Origin: Chryseobacterium aurantiacum
Lineage (GTDB): Bacteria > Bacteroidota > Bacteroidia > Flavobacteriales > Weeksellaceae
Assembly (NCBI RefSeq): GCF_003020585.1
Contig: NZ_PXUE01000002.1
Location: 620,001 to 684,000, forward strand
DNA: 64,000 bases
Reading direction: 5' to 3'
Part shown: positions 27,285-35,832 of the stretch, one piece after another
How positions within the stretch are numbered: the first letter of the stretch is position 1
Layout of the letters: every line of letters starts with the position of its first letter
Made by a program: the position numbers and the translations under genes
The notes under the pieces: generated by a model
Databases searched by the model: none
The model's input: the letters and a program-made list of their open reading frames with translations, nothing else
What the model was told of the DNA's origin: nothing

Positions 27285-27491
27285 TTGAACTTCTTTATAT
27301 TAATTTGTGTTTTTTTTCTTATCATTTGGTTTTTTCAAGAAATTCACATATCAAAAGGTTATTCATACACTTCTATATTAATCTCATCACTTGCATTTTT
27401 TATAACTATAGTTTATTATTTTTATAGTTATAATATTTACCTTTTGATATGGAATGAAAAACTAAAAAAGCATTTACATTTCATTTGGTAA
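27285..27491 (+). CDS. Possible small membrane protein, 68 aa (doubtful)
   Basis: An ORF that would start with TTG just after a terminator. It encodes two strongly hydrophobic stretches (FFILICVFFLIIWFF and SILISSLAFFITIVYYF). No promoter or in-frame ATG near the start is visible, and AT-rich DNA readily yields such ORFs. It could be a real small membrane protein or the remnant of one. Low confidence. Confidence 0.25.
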   Translation: MNFFILICVFFLIIWFFQEIHISKGYSYTSILISSLAFFITIVYYFYSYNIYLLIWNEKLKKHLHFIW

Positions 27492-27614
27492 ATTTTATAC
27501 TGCAAAGAAACGACGTTCTAAGATAACATTCCCTATAAAAGGCATCGATAGATCTCGGATGTGATATAGATATTTATCTATAAAAATTAGAAGTGAAGAA
27601 TATTTCCTAAAAAC

Positions 27615-28268
27615 CTATATCTTATGGTGGGTTTTAATAAGGTCAATCAATTCAACAAGGTTATCAATCTTTAGTTTTTCAAAGATATTTTTTTTGATAG
27701 TACTTACTGTATTTTGCTTTATATTTAAATTATTCGCAATTTCAAGATTACCATATCCATCTGCGTATAATTCTGCAATCTGTAATTCTCTTTTGGTTAA
27801 GCAACTAAGCGGGCTTATTAAATCCGGATTATAAATAAACTGAACCAGTAAGTTTCGGGAAACATCAGAAAAATATTCTCCTTTCTGTATAAAGTTCAAA
27901 ACGGCTTGTCTCACCTCTTCTTCTTCACTCAGCTTACTTAGATAACCATTGGCACCGGCCTTTATAAATTTAAGGGCATACAAGTCCTCTTCAAGCCCTG
28001 TAAAAATTAAAATCTTAATATCAGGGTTTGCACTTTTTAATTGTGGCAGAACATGCAGACTGTTTCCCTCCGGAAAATGGGCATCTATAATGGCCATTTC
28101 TATTCCTTTTGACTCCACCAGCTCTACAGCCTGTTGTAAAGATGAAGTGTGGTAAATTTTAGCATTTGGAGCAATATCATTGATCACGATCTCCATTCCC
28201 TGTCTTACAATACTATGATCATCTGCTAAAAGGAATGCTATTTCTCTGTTTTCAATTGGTATTTCCAT
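27615..28268 (-). CDS. NarL/LuxR-family response regulator
   Basis: A 217-residue response regulator. The receiver domain has the acidic pair D16-D17, phospho-acceptor D62 (AIIDAHFPEG) and a lysine in the beta5 loop (SKLSEEEE). The C-terminal LuxR HTH begins near residue 150 (TKRELQIAELYADGYGNLEIA). Its start overlaps the end of the sensor kinase gene upstream by 17 bases, so both are made together. Targets are unknown. Confidence 0.94.
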   Translation of the reverse strand: MEIPIENREIAFLLADDHSIVRQGMEIVINDIAPNAKIYHTSSLQQAVELVESKGIEMAIIDAHFPEGNSLHVLPQLKSANPDIKILIFTGLEEDLYALKFIKAGANGYLSKLSEEEEVRQAVLNFIQKGEYFSDVSRNLLVQFIYNPDLISPLSCLTKRELQIAELYADGYGNLEIANNLNIKQNTVSTIKKNIFEKLKIDNLVELIDLIKTHHKI

Positions 28269-29979
28269 TATTATTAATATTTAAATTGAGGCTAAATGTT
28301 ATTTTTGTTCCTTTATGTAATTTACTCTCAACAGAAATTTCTCCGTCAAAAAGCTCTACAATTTCCTTACATAAGTTTAGACCAAGGCCTACTCCCAGAT
28401 TATCCACTTCATCAGATACGGTTCCCTGATAGTAAGGGTCAAAAATCTTTTTAAGATCAGATTCCGAGATTCCTACTCCTGTGTCAGCAACAGTTGTAAT
28501 CAGAGAAATTCTGTTTCCATCCAGAGGCTGTGTTGTCAGGGTCAGATCAATCTGTCCGTTTTCTGTATACTTATTGGCATTCCCCAAAATATTCATAAAA
28601 ATCTGATTGATTCTTATATTATCCGAAAACACTACTACATTTTCAGGAATCCTGTCTGTTACTGCAAATTTATTGTTTCTTGTTTCCAGATAAGGAGTAA
28701 TAACCTTTACAATAGAACCCACCTCATCCTTAAGATTGAAAACAGACTTTATAAGTTGTTTCTCCGCATCCTGATTTTTCGTGTATTCCAGAATCTGGTT
28801 AGACTGCAGGAGCAAGGTACTGTTGGTAAATTTAATCGATTTAAGATAATCCTTAGTCGTCTCATCCTCCGTTGTCCTGTAGATTTTATCAATAAAGATA
28901 TTAATAATCTTCAACGGAGACCTTAGATCGTGGCTCAACATACCCAATATCCTGTTTTTGAAACTCAGGTTGTTCTTGATTTCCTTATTCGCTGCATTCA
29001 GTTTTCTTTCATATAAAAAGGCAACTCTTGTGAAATACATGATAAGAATGGATACAATAAACATCAAAGTCATTAACCCAAGAACAAGATATCTCCTGAT
29101 TTTATTATTATCTGAACTTTGCTTGCTATATTCTTTTTCAAGCTCCGACTTAAAGTCCTTAATTGCACTTTCATATACATCAATAAGACCATTACTGTAC
29201 ACTAACAATTTATTGAAGTTATTATAAAACTGCATATTCTCGCGCTGGTTCTGAATGGCATAAAGCTGTGCTTTTTTCACTTCCGCCGCATAATGCTTAT
29301 CCATAGACTTTAGCGCATTATTCATCTCAGACTTTACATTGGACAGATCTATTGTTTTATTATTCGTTAAAGTAACTACCGTACTCTCTTTCTGTACATT
29401 TACTTTACCTGTTATCGCATCCTTTAGACGCCCCATGAAGCCTTTCTTTTTAATAGTATCAGCATAAGTACGGGTCTGAACATTGAAGTTTTCAAAGTCA
29501 TTTTTATACTTTTCCGGCTCGTATTGTTTGTCCTGAATTTTTGTAGGAGGTTTCAGAGAAGATTGATATACGGAATCTATTAAGGTTTTCAGCTTTGTCA
29601 CCTTAAGAGTATCTATTTTTTTCTGGGCTAAAGTACTTTTTAGCCTTGGGCTTGTATTTTCATATTCACCAATCTTATCAAAATTGCTTTTAAGTTTTCT
29701 GAGTGACTGAAAATAGGCCTGAAGATCCTTATTATCCTGGCTCACCATATATTTCTGAAGATGATCCTGAGCATCCATGAAATCTTTTCTTGAATTATCA
29801 GTCAAACCTCCCAAAGCCCGGCTTTCTTCGAGCTGATTCTTAATAAAATTTAGTTTTTTTTCATTGACAAATTCGTTGTAAAAAAATATGCCTATAATTA
29901 CCTGTATCAATAAAATACAAATAATCAATGAATAATGAACAACCTTTCTCAATCTAAAATTTAAGAATTTATTTTTCAT
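28252..29979 (-). CDS. Membrane sensor histidine kinase
   Basis: A 575-residue kinase. TM1 (about residues 15-35) precedes a ~240-residue periplasmic coiled, charged sensor region with no recognised ligand domain. TM2 (about 293-317) leads to the HisKA box with the phospho-His in SHDLRSPLKI (about residue 348). The HATPase has N box NANKYT, G1 DTGVGI and G2 GLGLNLCKEIV. It is paired with the NarL-type regulator downstream (17-base overlap). The long, Lys/Glu-rich periplasmic part suggests mechanical, envelope or peptide sensing, but that is guesswork. Confidence 0.92.
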   Translation of the reverse strand: MKNKFLNFRLRKVVHYSLIICILLIQVIIGIFFYNEFVNEKKLNFIKNQLEESRALGGLTDNSRKDFMDAQDHLQKYMVSQDNKDLQAYFQSLRKLKSNFDKIGEYENTSPRLKSTLAQKKIDTLKVTKLKTLIDSVYQSSLKPPTKIQDKQYEPEKYKNDFENFNVQTRTYADTIKKKGFMGRLKDAITGKVNVQKESTVVTLTNNKTIDLSNVKSEMNNALKSMDKHYAAEVKKAQLYAIQNQRENMQFYNNFNKLLVYSNGLIDVYESAIKDFKSELEKEYSKQSSDNNKIRRYLVLGLMTLMFIVSILIMYFTRVAFLYERKLNAANKEIKNNLSFKNRILGMLSHDLRSPLKIINIFIDKIYRTTEDETTKDYLKSIKFTNSTLLLQSNQILEYTKNQDAEKQLIKSVFNLKDEVGSIVKVITPYLETRNNKFAVTDRIPENVVVFSDNIRINQIFMNILGNANKYTENGQIDLTLTTQPLDGNRISLITTVADTGVGISESDLKKIFDPYYQGTVSDEVDNLGVGLGLNLCKEIVELFDGEISVESKLHKGTKITFSLNLNINNNGNTN

Positions 29980-30384
29980 ATTTACTATCAGCTAAATTAA
30001 TACCCTGATTTTTCAAGTCTTTTCTTATTAGTTCCAAACAATATAAAGTTATTATTAAAAATTTAATAATTCGCATATATCATTCAATTAGCAAAGTTAA
30101 AGTAATTTTTGTCTTCTTAATAATAGTAAATATCAGGTAAAATTGGGAGAAATGAACTGTACTTCACATTAAAATACCCTTAAAACCATAGTTTTTAATG
30201 AATGTAAATCCATTTTCTTAGAGGAGACGCAAAAATTAAGGATAATGCAAAATATTTAGCAATCTCTTTATTTTCTATTAAACAGTCCATTTTTGCTTAC
30301 AATAACGAAAAAAAAGTACAGGTTGAGAATGGATAAATGGTATAAATTATCATCAAGAGATCCTTCTAAAGGTTAGTAAAAATA
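29980..30384. other. 405-bp intergenic stretch
   Basis: AT-rich and non-coding on both strands apart from the -7 box listed separately. I see no terminator, repeat or RNA gene I can support. Confidence 0.4.
30092..30099 (-). promoter_or_regulatory. -7 box for the two-component operon
   Basis: The minus strand reads TAACTTTG (TAnnTTTG), about 110 bases upstream of the kinase ATG. No good TTG -33 element is visible. Confidence 0.45.
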
Positions 30385-30969
30385 TCACGGAAAGTGTTTA
30401 GGCTTCTCTTTCCGCGCTGCATGCTCTGCAATTTCAAGAATACGTTTTTGTCTGGTTTCAGGTCTTTTGGCCAAAATAATCCATTGCAGCATCATTTTTT
30501 TCATGGATTTACTCAAGGTTAAAAAATAGTCCTTTGATCCGCTGTGAATTTCAAATGCAGCACCAAGGTCTTCAGGAATAACGAGTTCTTCCACACTATC
30601 CAAAATAGTCCAGGAACCATTTTCCTTAGCGATTCTGATGGTTTCATATCCTGCCTGCATCATCAGCTTACCTTCGATCAGTCTTTCAATCTTTTCTTTA
30701 TTGATTTTTGACCACGTACTATTGGGCTTACGCTTACTAAACAATTGCATGAAAGAATGAGGATCAATGGTTTTTCTTGTACTGTCAATCCACCCGAAAC
30801 AGAGAGATTCATCCACTAGGTCACTCCATTTTGCAACCGGCCGATCAGACTTTGTAGTGTTGCAAATAACCCATATAGATTGTTCAGACTCGTGGTTTTC
30901 CTCAAGCCATTCCCTCCATTCTTTGCTTGTATTGATCGTTATGGTTTTTCTTTCTCCTACAGGCTGCAT
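30385..30969 (-). CDS. YdeI/OmpD-associated family protein
   Basis: A 194-residue protein of the YdeI family: the N-terminal part has WREWLEENHESEQSIWV and LCFGWIDSTRKTID, the middle FSKRKPNSTWSKINKEKIE, and the C-terminus ILAKRPETRQKRILEIAEHA. The family is named for a protein tied to antimicrobial-peptide and bacteriocin resistance, but the biochemistry is unknown. It has no operon partner here. Confidence 0.9.
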   Translation of the reverse strand: MQPVGERKTITINTSKEWREWLEENHESEQSIWVICNTTKSDRPVAKWSDLVDESLCFGWIDSTRKTIDPHSFMQLFSKRKPNSTWSKINKEKIERLIEGKLMMQAGYETIRIAKENGSWTILDSVEELVIPEDLGAAFEIHSGSKDYFLTLSKSMKKMMLQWIILAKRPETRQKRILEIAEHAARKEKPKHFP

Positions 30970-31089
30970 GTCTAATTATTTTATGTAAAATTATGAAAAA
31001 CAGGTGACAACAGCTTGTCAGGATCTACAAATATTTTTTCAATCATATTGATCATTGTCCATCCATCTCTGAAAAACTCAACAAGCACA

Positions 31090-31122
31090 TAAAAAAAGAT
31101 GAAACAATACACCGTCTCATCT
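31090..31122 (-). terminator. Terminator after the MBL-fold gene
   Basis: An 11-bp stem (AAAGATGAGAC with GTTTCATCTTT on the minus strand, including one G-U pair) is followed by a T-run. The wobble pair favours the minus strand. Confidence 0.7.
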
Positions 31123-31132
31123 TTTTATTTTT

Positions 31133-32077
31133 TTATGGTAAGCTAATCTTTTTACCCTGCTCTGGAAAAATATAATTTATCTTTAGTGGATTATTCTCCA
31201 GCAATTCTTTTTTTATAATCTCAGGATTATTTCCTGTTGGTTTTCTATGGGTAACCACAATATTTAAGTTCTCAAGGTTTTTTTGCCCTATTTTTTCCTT
31301 TAGTTTAGTGAGTTCCTCTGTCAACAGATTAGGAGTAAGGTGCCCAAACAATAAATTTTCAGGTTGGCTGTTTGGAAAAGAGACTTCAATTAAAATTGTA
31401 TTTAATTGTCTTTTCTTAACAAGCGGAGCAATGTTGTTCCATAGATTATTAAGTTTGTCAGATTTTTCCACTCTGTCCGCACCTGTATCTCCTAAGTAAA
31501 GTAAATAATGTTCATCATTTCTTACAAGGGCGGCACTGCTTTTATAAGGATTCACATGGCTTAGTTCATATCCTGTTAAGAAAAATGAAGTTTTTTGCGT
31601 TGGAACCTCTACCCCTTCCTGAAGTTCATTATAATGATACTTTCCAAGGATAGGTTTTTGTCCCTGATCTGCAAAATTAATCCAGGTATCTGTGATGAAA
31701 TAGTGATTTTGCAAAATTTGAAGAACGGGCGCTATTCCGAAAATATCTTTTTTAGAATCTGCAGGAGAATTAATGATAAGTCCTGACAAATGATCCAAAT
31801 GACCATGTGAAATAAAGTATCCTTTTATCTGCTCCTTTAGAACTGTTTCTGTTGATCCGTTAAGGCTTTTCAATTGGATAGCCTTACGAATTCCTGTATT
31901 TATTGTTCCGGCATCCAGACATAGAAATGTATTGTCTTTTGGGCCTCCCACTAAATAGGCCGACAGGTTATCTTCTTCTTCTCCACCATATATACCTAAC
32001 GGAATAAGGTCGAAATTTTGTGCCTGACAGGCGAAATGCAAAAGGAAAGCAAATAAAGAAAGGGTTATTTTTTTCAT
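31133..32077 (-). CDS. Exported MBL-fold protein, class II cyclic-nucleotide phosphodiesterase-like
   Basis: A 314-residue protein with a signal peptide (LHFACQAQ). The metallo-beta-lactamase fold has the metal motif SHGHLDHLSG (H91-H96). The segment SAYLVGGPKDNTFLCLDAGT and later VSFPNSQ and HRKPTG match class II cAMP phosphodiesterases (yeast PDE1-like). The family cleaves 3',5'-cyclic nucleotides with a bimetal centre. A secreted or periplasmic location is predicted from the leader. It is the only gene in its unit, ending at a terminator. Confidence 0.85.
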   Translation of the reverse strand: MKKITLSLFAFLLHFACQAQNFDLIPLGIYGGEEEDNLSAYLVGGPKDNTFLCLDAGTINTGIRKAIQLKSLNGSTETVLKEQIKGYFISHGHLDHLSGLIINSPADSKKDIFGIAPVLQILQNHYFITDTWINFADQGQKPILGKYHYNELQEGVEVPTQKTSFFLTGYELSHVNPYKSSAALVRNDEHYLLYLGDTGADRVEKSDKLNNLWNNIAPLVKKRQLNTILIEVSFPNSQPENLLFGHLTPNLLTEELTKLKEKIGQKNLENLNIVVTHRKPTGNNPEIIKKELLENNPLKINYIFPEQGKKISLP

Positions 32078-32160
32078 GATGAAAAAGGTTACTTATAAAT
32101 ATAGAAAGAAATCAGATGATTCATGATGATCTGTCTCTTTTTGGGTTTCTTAAATCACCA

Positions 32161-32168
32161 CAAAAGTA
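32161..32168 (-). promoter_or_regulatory. -7 box of the MBL-fold gene
   Basis: The minus strand reads TACTTTTG (TAnnTTTG), about 83 bases before the start. The -33 region is not canonical. Confidence 0.4.
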
Positions 32169-32208
32169 AAAAAATATGGCTATTTTACGGTCTCTTTTTC
32201 TATCTTTA

Positions 32209-32577
32209 TTAGTCTCTTTGCTGTAAATTAAAAACTGTCCCTGCCGGATCAGTAATCCAATGCATATTTTCAGGAAGCAACTCAATTTCATCACAGGTTT
32301 CCACCCCTTGTAATTGCAGATATTTTGTTGCCTCTTCTACATTGGGAACAGTAAGTTGTAACCAGGTTTCAGAATGGGTATAATTGTCCACACAGTCCAA
32401 CCATATAATATTATTACCGAATTTCACTTCGTGCGTTCTGGAAACTGTAGGATTATTAATAGGCTTTTCTTCAACATCCAACTTTAAAATATCCTTGTAG
32501 AAAGCTACCGTACTTTCATATTTATTTTTTGGAATTTTTATCGCAATATTAATTCCCGCTTCAAACTTTGTATTCAT
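32209..32577 (-). CDS. VOC-family (glyoxalase/bleomycin-resistance-like) protein
   Basis: A 122-residue VOC protein (AIKIPKNKYESTVAFYKDIL at the N-terminus and HWITDPAGTVFNLQQRD at the C-terminus). The conserved metal ligands of true glyoxalases cannot be placed with confidence, so only the fold is assigned. It lies on the opposite strand to the GG-leader peptides that follow. Confidence 0.88.
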   Translation of the reverse strand: MNTKFEAGINIAIKIPKNKYESTVAFYKDILKLDVEEKPINNPTVSRTHEVKFGNNIIWLDCVDNYTHSETWLQLTVPNVEEATKYLQLQGVETCDEIELLPENMHWITDPAGTVFNLQQRD

Positions 32578-32856
32578 AAGACAATATTTTTAATTGTTAT
32601 AAATCATAACTTTTAATTAAAACTACCCTATTTTCATGAAAGTCAACTTGCCACAAGACAAGATTTCAACCGGATGTTTTTTTTCTTTGTAGGACTGTTC
32701 TAAACCTCATTCATGATTATTCAATTTCTATTAGTAATAAATAATCACAAATGAAATATCACAGCATAAAATAAATTTCACAATAATATTTTTAAAATAA
32801 TCCCACTTTAGTTAATGAAAATTGATTAATTTCGATTTACATTAAACCTTATTACT

Positions 32857-33000
32857 ATGAAAAATTTAAAGAAAGTTCACAGACAAGAAATGAAAACAAT
32901 TAAAGGAGGAATCAACTGTCCTGGAGGTCAGATATGCTTGATCAACGGAAAATGGCAATGTATGCCATACGATGGATGTGGTGGTGGAAATCAACCGTAA
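32857..33000 (+). CDS. GG-leader bacteriocin-like peptide 1 (47 aa)
   Basis: Too short for usual gene finders. The leader is MKNLKKVHRQEMKTIKGG with the double glycine at 17-18. The core holds four cysteines (C21, C27, C35, C41) and many glycines, ending GGGNQP. The 'R-Q-E-x-K-x-I-x-GG' leader is the Chryseobacterium-type bacteriocin-like leader, also seen in the next gene. Export by a C39-peptidase ABC transporter is expected from the leader, but none is nearby, and no modifying enzyme is seen. Activity is unknown: a bacteriocin, signal or RiPP precursor are all possible. Confidence 0.75.
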   Translation: MKNLKKVHRQEMKTIKGGINCPGGQICLINGKWQCMPYDGCGGGNQP

Positions 33001-33028
33001 AGCATAAGTCTAACTCAATTACTTGACA

Positions 33029-33175
33029 ATGAAAAATTCTAAAAAAATTTCAAGAGATCAGCTGAAGAACATCAATGGAGGCGCATTAAGCTGCTCAGAA
33101 GCATGCTGCCCACCTCCGGGAATAAAAAGATGTCCTTGGATATATTGTATAGCACCTTGTGAAATATTAAGCTAA
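33029..33175 (+). CDS. GG-leader bacteriocin-like peptide 2 (48 aa)
   Basis: It starts 28 bases after peptide 1. The leader MKNSKKISRDQLKNINGG has the same plan (double Gly at 17-18). The core has six cysteines (C22, C26, C27, C35, C40, C44) and a PPP turn, enough for three disulfides or a metal site. A strong terminator follows, so the two peptide genes form one unit. The cores differ while the leaders agree, as is usual for precursor families sharing one exporter. Confidence 0.75.
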   Translation: MKNSKKISRDQLKNINGGALSCSEACCPPPGIKRCPWIYCIAPCEILS

Positions 33176-33199
33176 ACCACGGTATATCACCTGAAAACA

Positions 33200-33231
33200 A
33201 AAGCCTTAAATTAATTGATTTAAGGCTTTTT
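33200..33231 (+). terminator. Terminator of the peptide operon
   Basis: An 11-bp inverted repeat (AAAGCCTTAAA/TTTAAGGCTTT) is followed by a short T-run, 25 bases after the peptide 2 stop. Confidence 0.85.
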
Positions 33232-33332
33232 GCAGAAAGAAATCTCATCCATTTCTCTTCTGATATCCTTACAAGCCTAGTCATTTTTATTTCTTTTATT
33301 TGCAATTTATCTCAGACCGCTTACCTTTCAAA

Positions 33333-34169
33333 ATGCCATTGTTTATGGAAGACAACCTGAACTGTATTTATAAAGTTATCAATTTCATTGAAAAAAATTA
33401 CGATCAGCAGATTTCTGTGAAAGATTTGGAGGAAGTTTCAAATTACTCCTACAGAAATATTCAGCGCATCTTTAAGTACAGCTGTGGAGAAACAATAGGA
33501 GCCTTCCAGCAAAGATTGAAAGTAGAAAACGCCTACAAACGAATTCTTTACACCCAGGAAAGCCTTACCTCTATAGGCATTGAAGTTGGATTTTCCACTA
33601 TTGCTTCTTTTTCAAAAGCCTTTAAACAACATTTTGGAATATCTCCTAAAGAAGCCAAACTAAGCAAACAAAAGTTACTTTGCGAACCGGATCTTATTCC
33701 GGTAACCTCTGACATTCTGCTGGAACCCGAAATTATATATCTTAAACCAATAGAGGTATATTATCAGAGTATTCAAACTTATTATAATAATGAGGAAATT
33801 GAAATACTCTGGGATCGCTTTATGCACAACGATTTTCTCAGTTCCAACGCAGAGTATTTTGGAGTTATAGCAGATGAACCTTTAATTAAGACAGAAATAA
33901 ACTGCCGCTATGATGCCTGCTCAACCACACAGGCTCAAAATAAAAAACTTCCCTCAAAACCTATATTTGGTGGTAAATATGCCCGATTTACCCACTCCGG
34001 AACTTATGAAACAATAGATGATACCTATACAAAAATTTATTCCCGATGGATCTTTAATTCCGGGCTTGAATTTTCACACACTCCCATTATAGAGAAGTAT
34101 GAAAGGTATGCAAATGACACGGAAAGCCATGAAGAACAATTGACTTACATTTTACTGCCTTTGAAATAG
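33333..34169 (+). CDS. AraC-family regulator with GyrI-like C-terminal domain
   Basis: A 278-residue protein, Rob/MarA-style. The N-terminal AraC HTH pair (ISVKDLEEVSNYSYRNIQRIF, then LTSIGIEVGFSTIASFSKAF) is followed by a GyrI-like effector domain (KPIEVYYQSIQTYYNNEEIE to ILLPLK). I chose ATG 33333; a TTG at 33300 and an ATG at 33345 are alternatives. The HTH-plus-GyrI arrangement is typical of small-molecule-responsive regulators. The ligand and targets are unknown, and it stands beside an agmatine-deiminase-like gene. Confidence 0.88.
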   Translation: MPLFMEDNLNCIYKVINFIEKNYDQQISVKDLEEVSNYSYRNIQRIFKYSCGETIGAFQQRLKVENAYKRILYTQESLTSIGIEVGFSTIASFSKAFKQHFGISPKEAKLSKQKLLCEPDLIPVTSDILLEPEIIYLKPIEVYYQSIQTYYNNEEIEILWDRFMHNDFLSSNAEYFGVIADEPLIKTEINCRYDACSTTQAQNKKLPSKPIFGGKYARFTHSGTYETIDDTYTKIYSRWIFNSGLEFSHTPIIEKYERYANDTESHEEQLTYILLPLK

Positions 34170-34208
34170 ATTGTCAATTTTGGACAACTTTGACATTATT
34201 TATCGATC

Positions 34209-34216
34209 TAATTTTG
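34209..34216 (+). promoter_or_regulatory. -7 box of the agmatine-deiminase-family gene
   Basis: TAATTTTG matches TAnnTTTG, 22 bases before the ATG. TTTG at 34189-34192 lies 16 bases upstream, slightly short of usual spacing. Confidence 0.5.
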
Positions 34217-34238
34217 CCCTATCAAAAATAGATCAGCT

Positions 34239-35366
34239 ATGCAAAAAAAGAAAATCTTATTCTTATTATTACCTGTTATCATGTTCTCTTGTTCTCAGGA
34301 TGAACCAACAAACCCTCCCACTCCAGGTACGCCTGACCCCGCTTCTGTGGTCTACAAAATGCCTGAGGAATCAGCCACGCACGAAGGAACCTGGCTTCAA
34401 TGGCCCCATCAGTATCAATATGGCACTACCTACCGTAACCGATTGGATCCAACATGGGTAGCAATGACCAAAGAACTCGCACAAAGTGAAAAGGTGCATA
34501 TCGTTGCTTATGATGGCACCGAAAAAGATCGTATTCTGAGACTATTAACAAATGCAGGAGTACCACTCAACAATATCGACTTTAAATTGTATCCAACCGA
34601 TGATTTTTGGGTAAGAGATAATGGTCCTATTTACGTAAAAGATAAAAATGGTAAGCTGTTTATTCAGGACTGGGGATTTAATGGTTGGGGAAATAAAGCC
34701 CAATCTAGTAAATGCAATACCATTCCATCTAAAATTTCTAGCGACACCGGGATCCCAAAAATTGATCTCAATTCAGTAATGATCAACGAAGGAGGCAGTG
34801 TTGAAATTGATGGAAACGGAGTATTAATGGCTTGTAAAAGCTCTATTCTTAACGATAACAGAAACCCTGGAATGACACAACAGCAGGCGGAAGCTATTTT
34901 TACCAAGAATTTAGGGATTACCAAGTTTATCTGGTTGGATGGAAAAGCCAATCTTGACATCACAGACATGCATATTGACGGATTTGCCAGATTTGCTAAT
35001 TCTACCACCATTGTTACGATGAATACTGATGATCTCACTTACTGGCAGGTTCCAAGCAGCGATATGGGTAAACTCTACAATGCTACGCAAAAAAATGGAG
35101 CAGCCTATCAGTTTGTGAAAGTTCCTTTAACTAAATATGAGGTGGTAACTACCTATGGAAAGAATGTAGGAAAAGCGTCTTATATTAACTATTACATTGC
35201 TAATAACCGCGTACTGGTACCTAATTATAATGACCCCAATGACGCAGTAGCCAACAACATCATCCAGCAGATGTATCCTGATAAAAAAGTGGTGGGAATT
35301 GATTGCCGTAACTTATTTGCCAATGGCGGAATGGTACATTGTGTAACACAACAGCAACCTAAATAA
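34239..35366 (+). CDS. Agmatine deiminase/PAD-like lipoprotein (PAD_porph family)
   Basis: A 375-residue lipoprotein (MQKKKILFLLLPVIMFSC, lipobox Cys18) of the agmatine deiminase / Porphyromonas peptidylarginine deiminase fold. Substrate and catalytic motifs include MPEESATHEGTWLQWPH, DDFWVRDNGPIYV, DMHIDGFARF and the C-terminal nucleophile Cys368 (GGMVHC). Cytosolic agmatine deiminases make N-carbamoylputrescine from agmatine; a lipoprotein form suggests that extracellular or periplasmic agmatine or arginine-like substrates are used. It is a single-gene unit. Confidence 0.9.
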   Translation: MQKKKILFLLLPVIMFSCSQDEPTNPPTPGTPDPASVVYKMPEESATHEGTWLQWPHQYQYGTTYRNRLDPTWVAMTKELAQSEKVHIVAYDGTEKDRILRLLTNAGVPLNNIDFKLYPTDDFWVRDNGPIYVKDKNGKLFIQDWGFNGWGNKAQSSKCNTIPSKISSDTGIPKIDLNSVMINEGGSVEIDGNGVLMACKSSILNDNRNPGMTQQQAEAIFTKNLGITKFIWLDGKANLDITDMHIDGFARFANSTTIVTMNTDDLTYWQVPSSDMGKLYNATQKNGAAYQFVKVPLTKYEVVTTYGKNVGKASYINYYIANNRVLVPNYNDPNDAVANNIIQQMYPDKKVVGIDCRNLFANGGMVHCVTQQQPK

Positions 35367-35386
35367 ACAATCTTTAAAAGAAAACA

Positions 35387-35415
35387 AAAAACCTACTGGT
35401 AATCAGTAGGTTTTT
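35387..35415. terminator. Bidirectional terminator between deiminase gene and tRNA-Ser
   Basis: A 9-bp inverted repeat (AACCTACTG/CAGTAGGTT, about 35389-35412) has A- and T-runs on both sides. It serves the convergent deiminase gene and tRNA. Confidence 0.85.
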
Positions 35416-35426
35416 ATTTATTTCTG

Positions 35427-35511
35427 CGGAGAGTGAGGGATTCGAACCCCCGGACCTGTTACAGTCAACAGTTTTCAAGACTGCCGCAATCGACCACTCT
35501 GCCAACTCTCC
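35427..35511 (-). tRNA. tRNA-Ser, anticodon UGA
   Basis: An 85-nt cloverleaf read on the minus strand. The acceptor stem GGAGAGT pairs with ACTCTCC, discriminator G. The anticodon stem-loop CAGTCTTGAAAACTG carries TGA, the long variable arm is that of a class II tRNA, and the T-loop is GGTTCGAATCC. The CCA end is not encoded. It decodes UCA/UCN serine codons. Confidence 0.97.
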
Positions 35512-35832
35512 CTAAACTCCGGCTATACCGTTGTTTTCAGTGGTGCAAATATAGAACGATTTTTAATTTCTGCAAAACTTTTAGAGAACAAATTTTAACA
35601 AAACTTAATAATAGACTAGAAATCAATGGAATTATTTTTCATCAATTTTCAATTAGCCAGTTATTGAGTAAGTCAAATTGGCCGTCAATAAAGAGTTTTT
35701 CGCAAAATAACCTTTACCCTTTTCAGAAACCCCTCCCCCTTTTTCAAATATTTACTCACCTTTTATATCTAAAGTGAACCTTAGAAATAATCAATTTAAA
35801 AGATTTCGTAATTTTTGTGGTTTAGGACAAAC
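35512..35832. other. 321-bp intergenic region
   Basis: AT-rich and non-coding. I see no repeat, operator or RNA gene I can support between the tRNA and the VOC gene. Confidence 0.4.

Noticed and set aside
27285..27491. Whether the 68-codon TTG-start ORF is a real gene
   Set aside because: Kept only as a low-confidence entry, since it follows a terminator and has no promoter or start evidence; not used in any argument.
33300..33332. Extended TTG start for the AraC-GyrI gene
   Set aside because: It adds 11 residues without similarity to AraC proteins; the ATG at 33333 gives a normal N-terminus.
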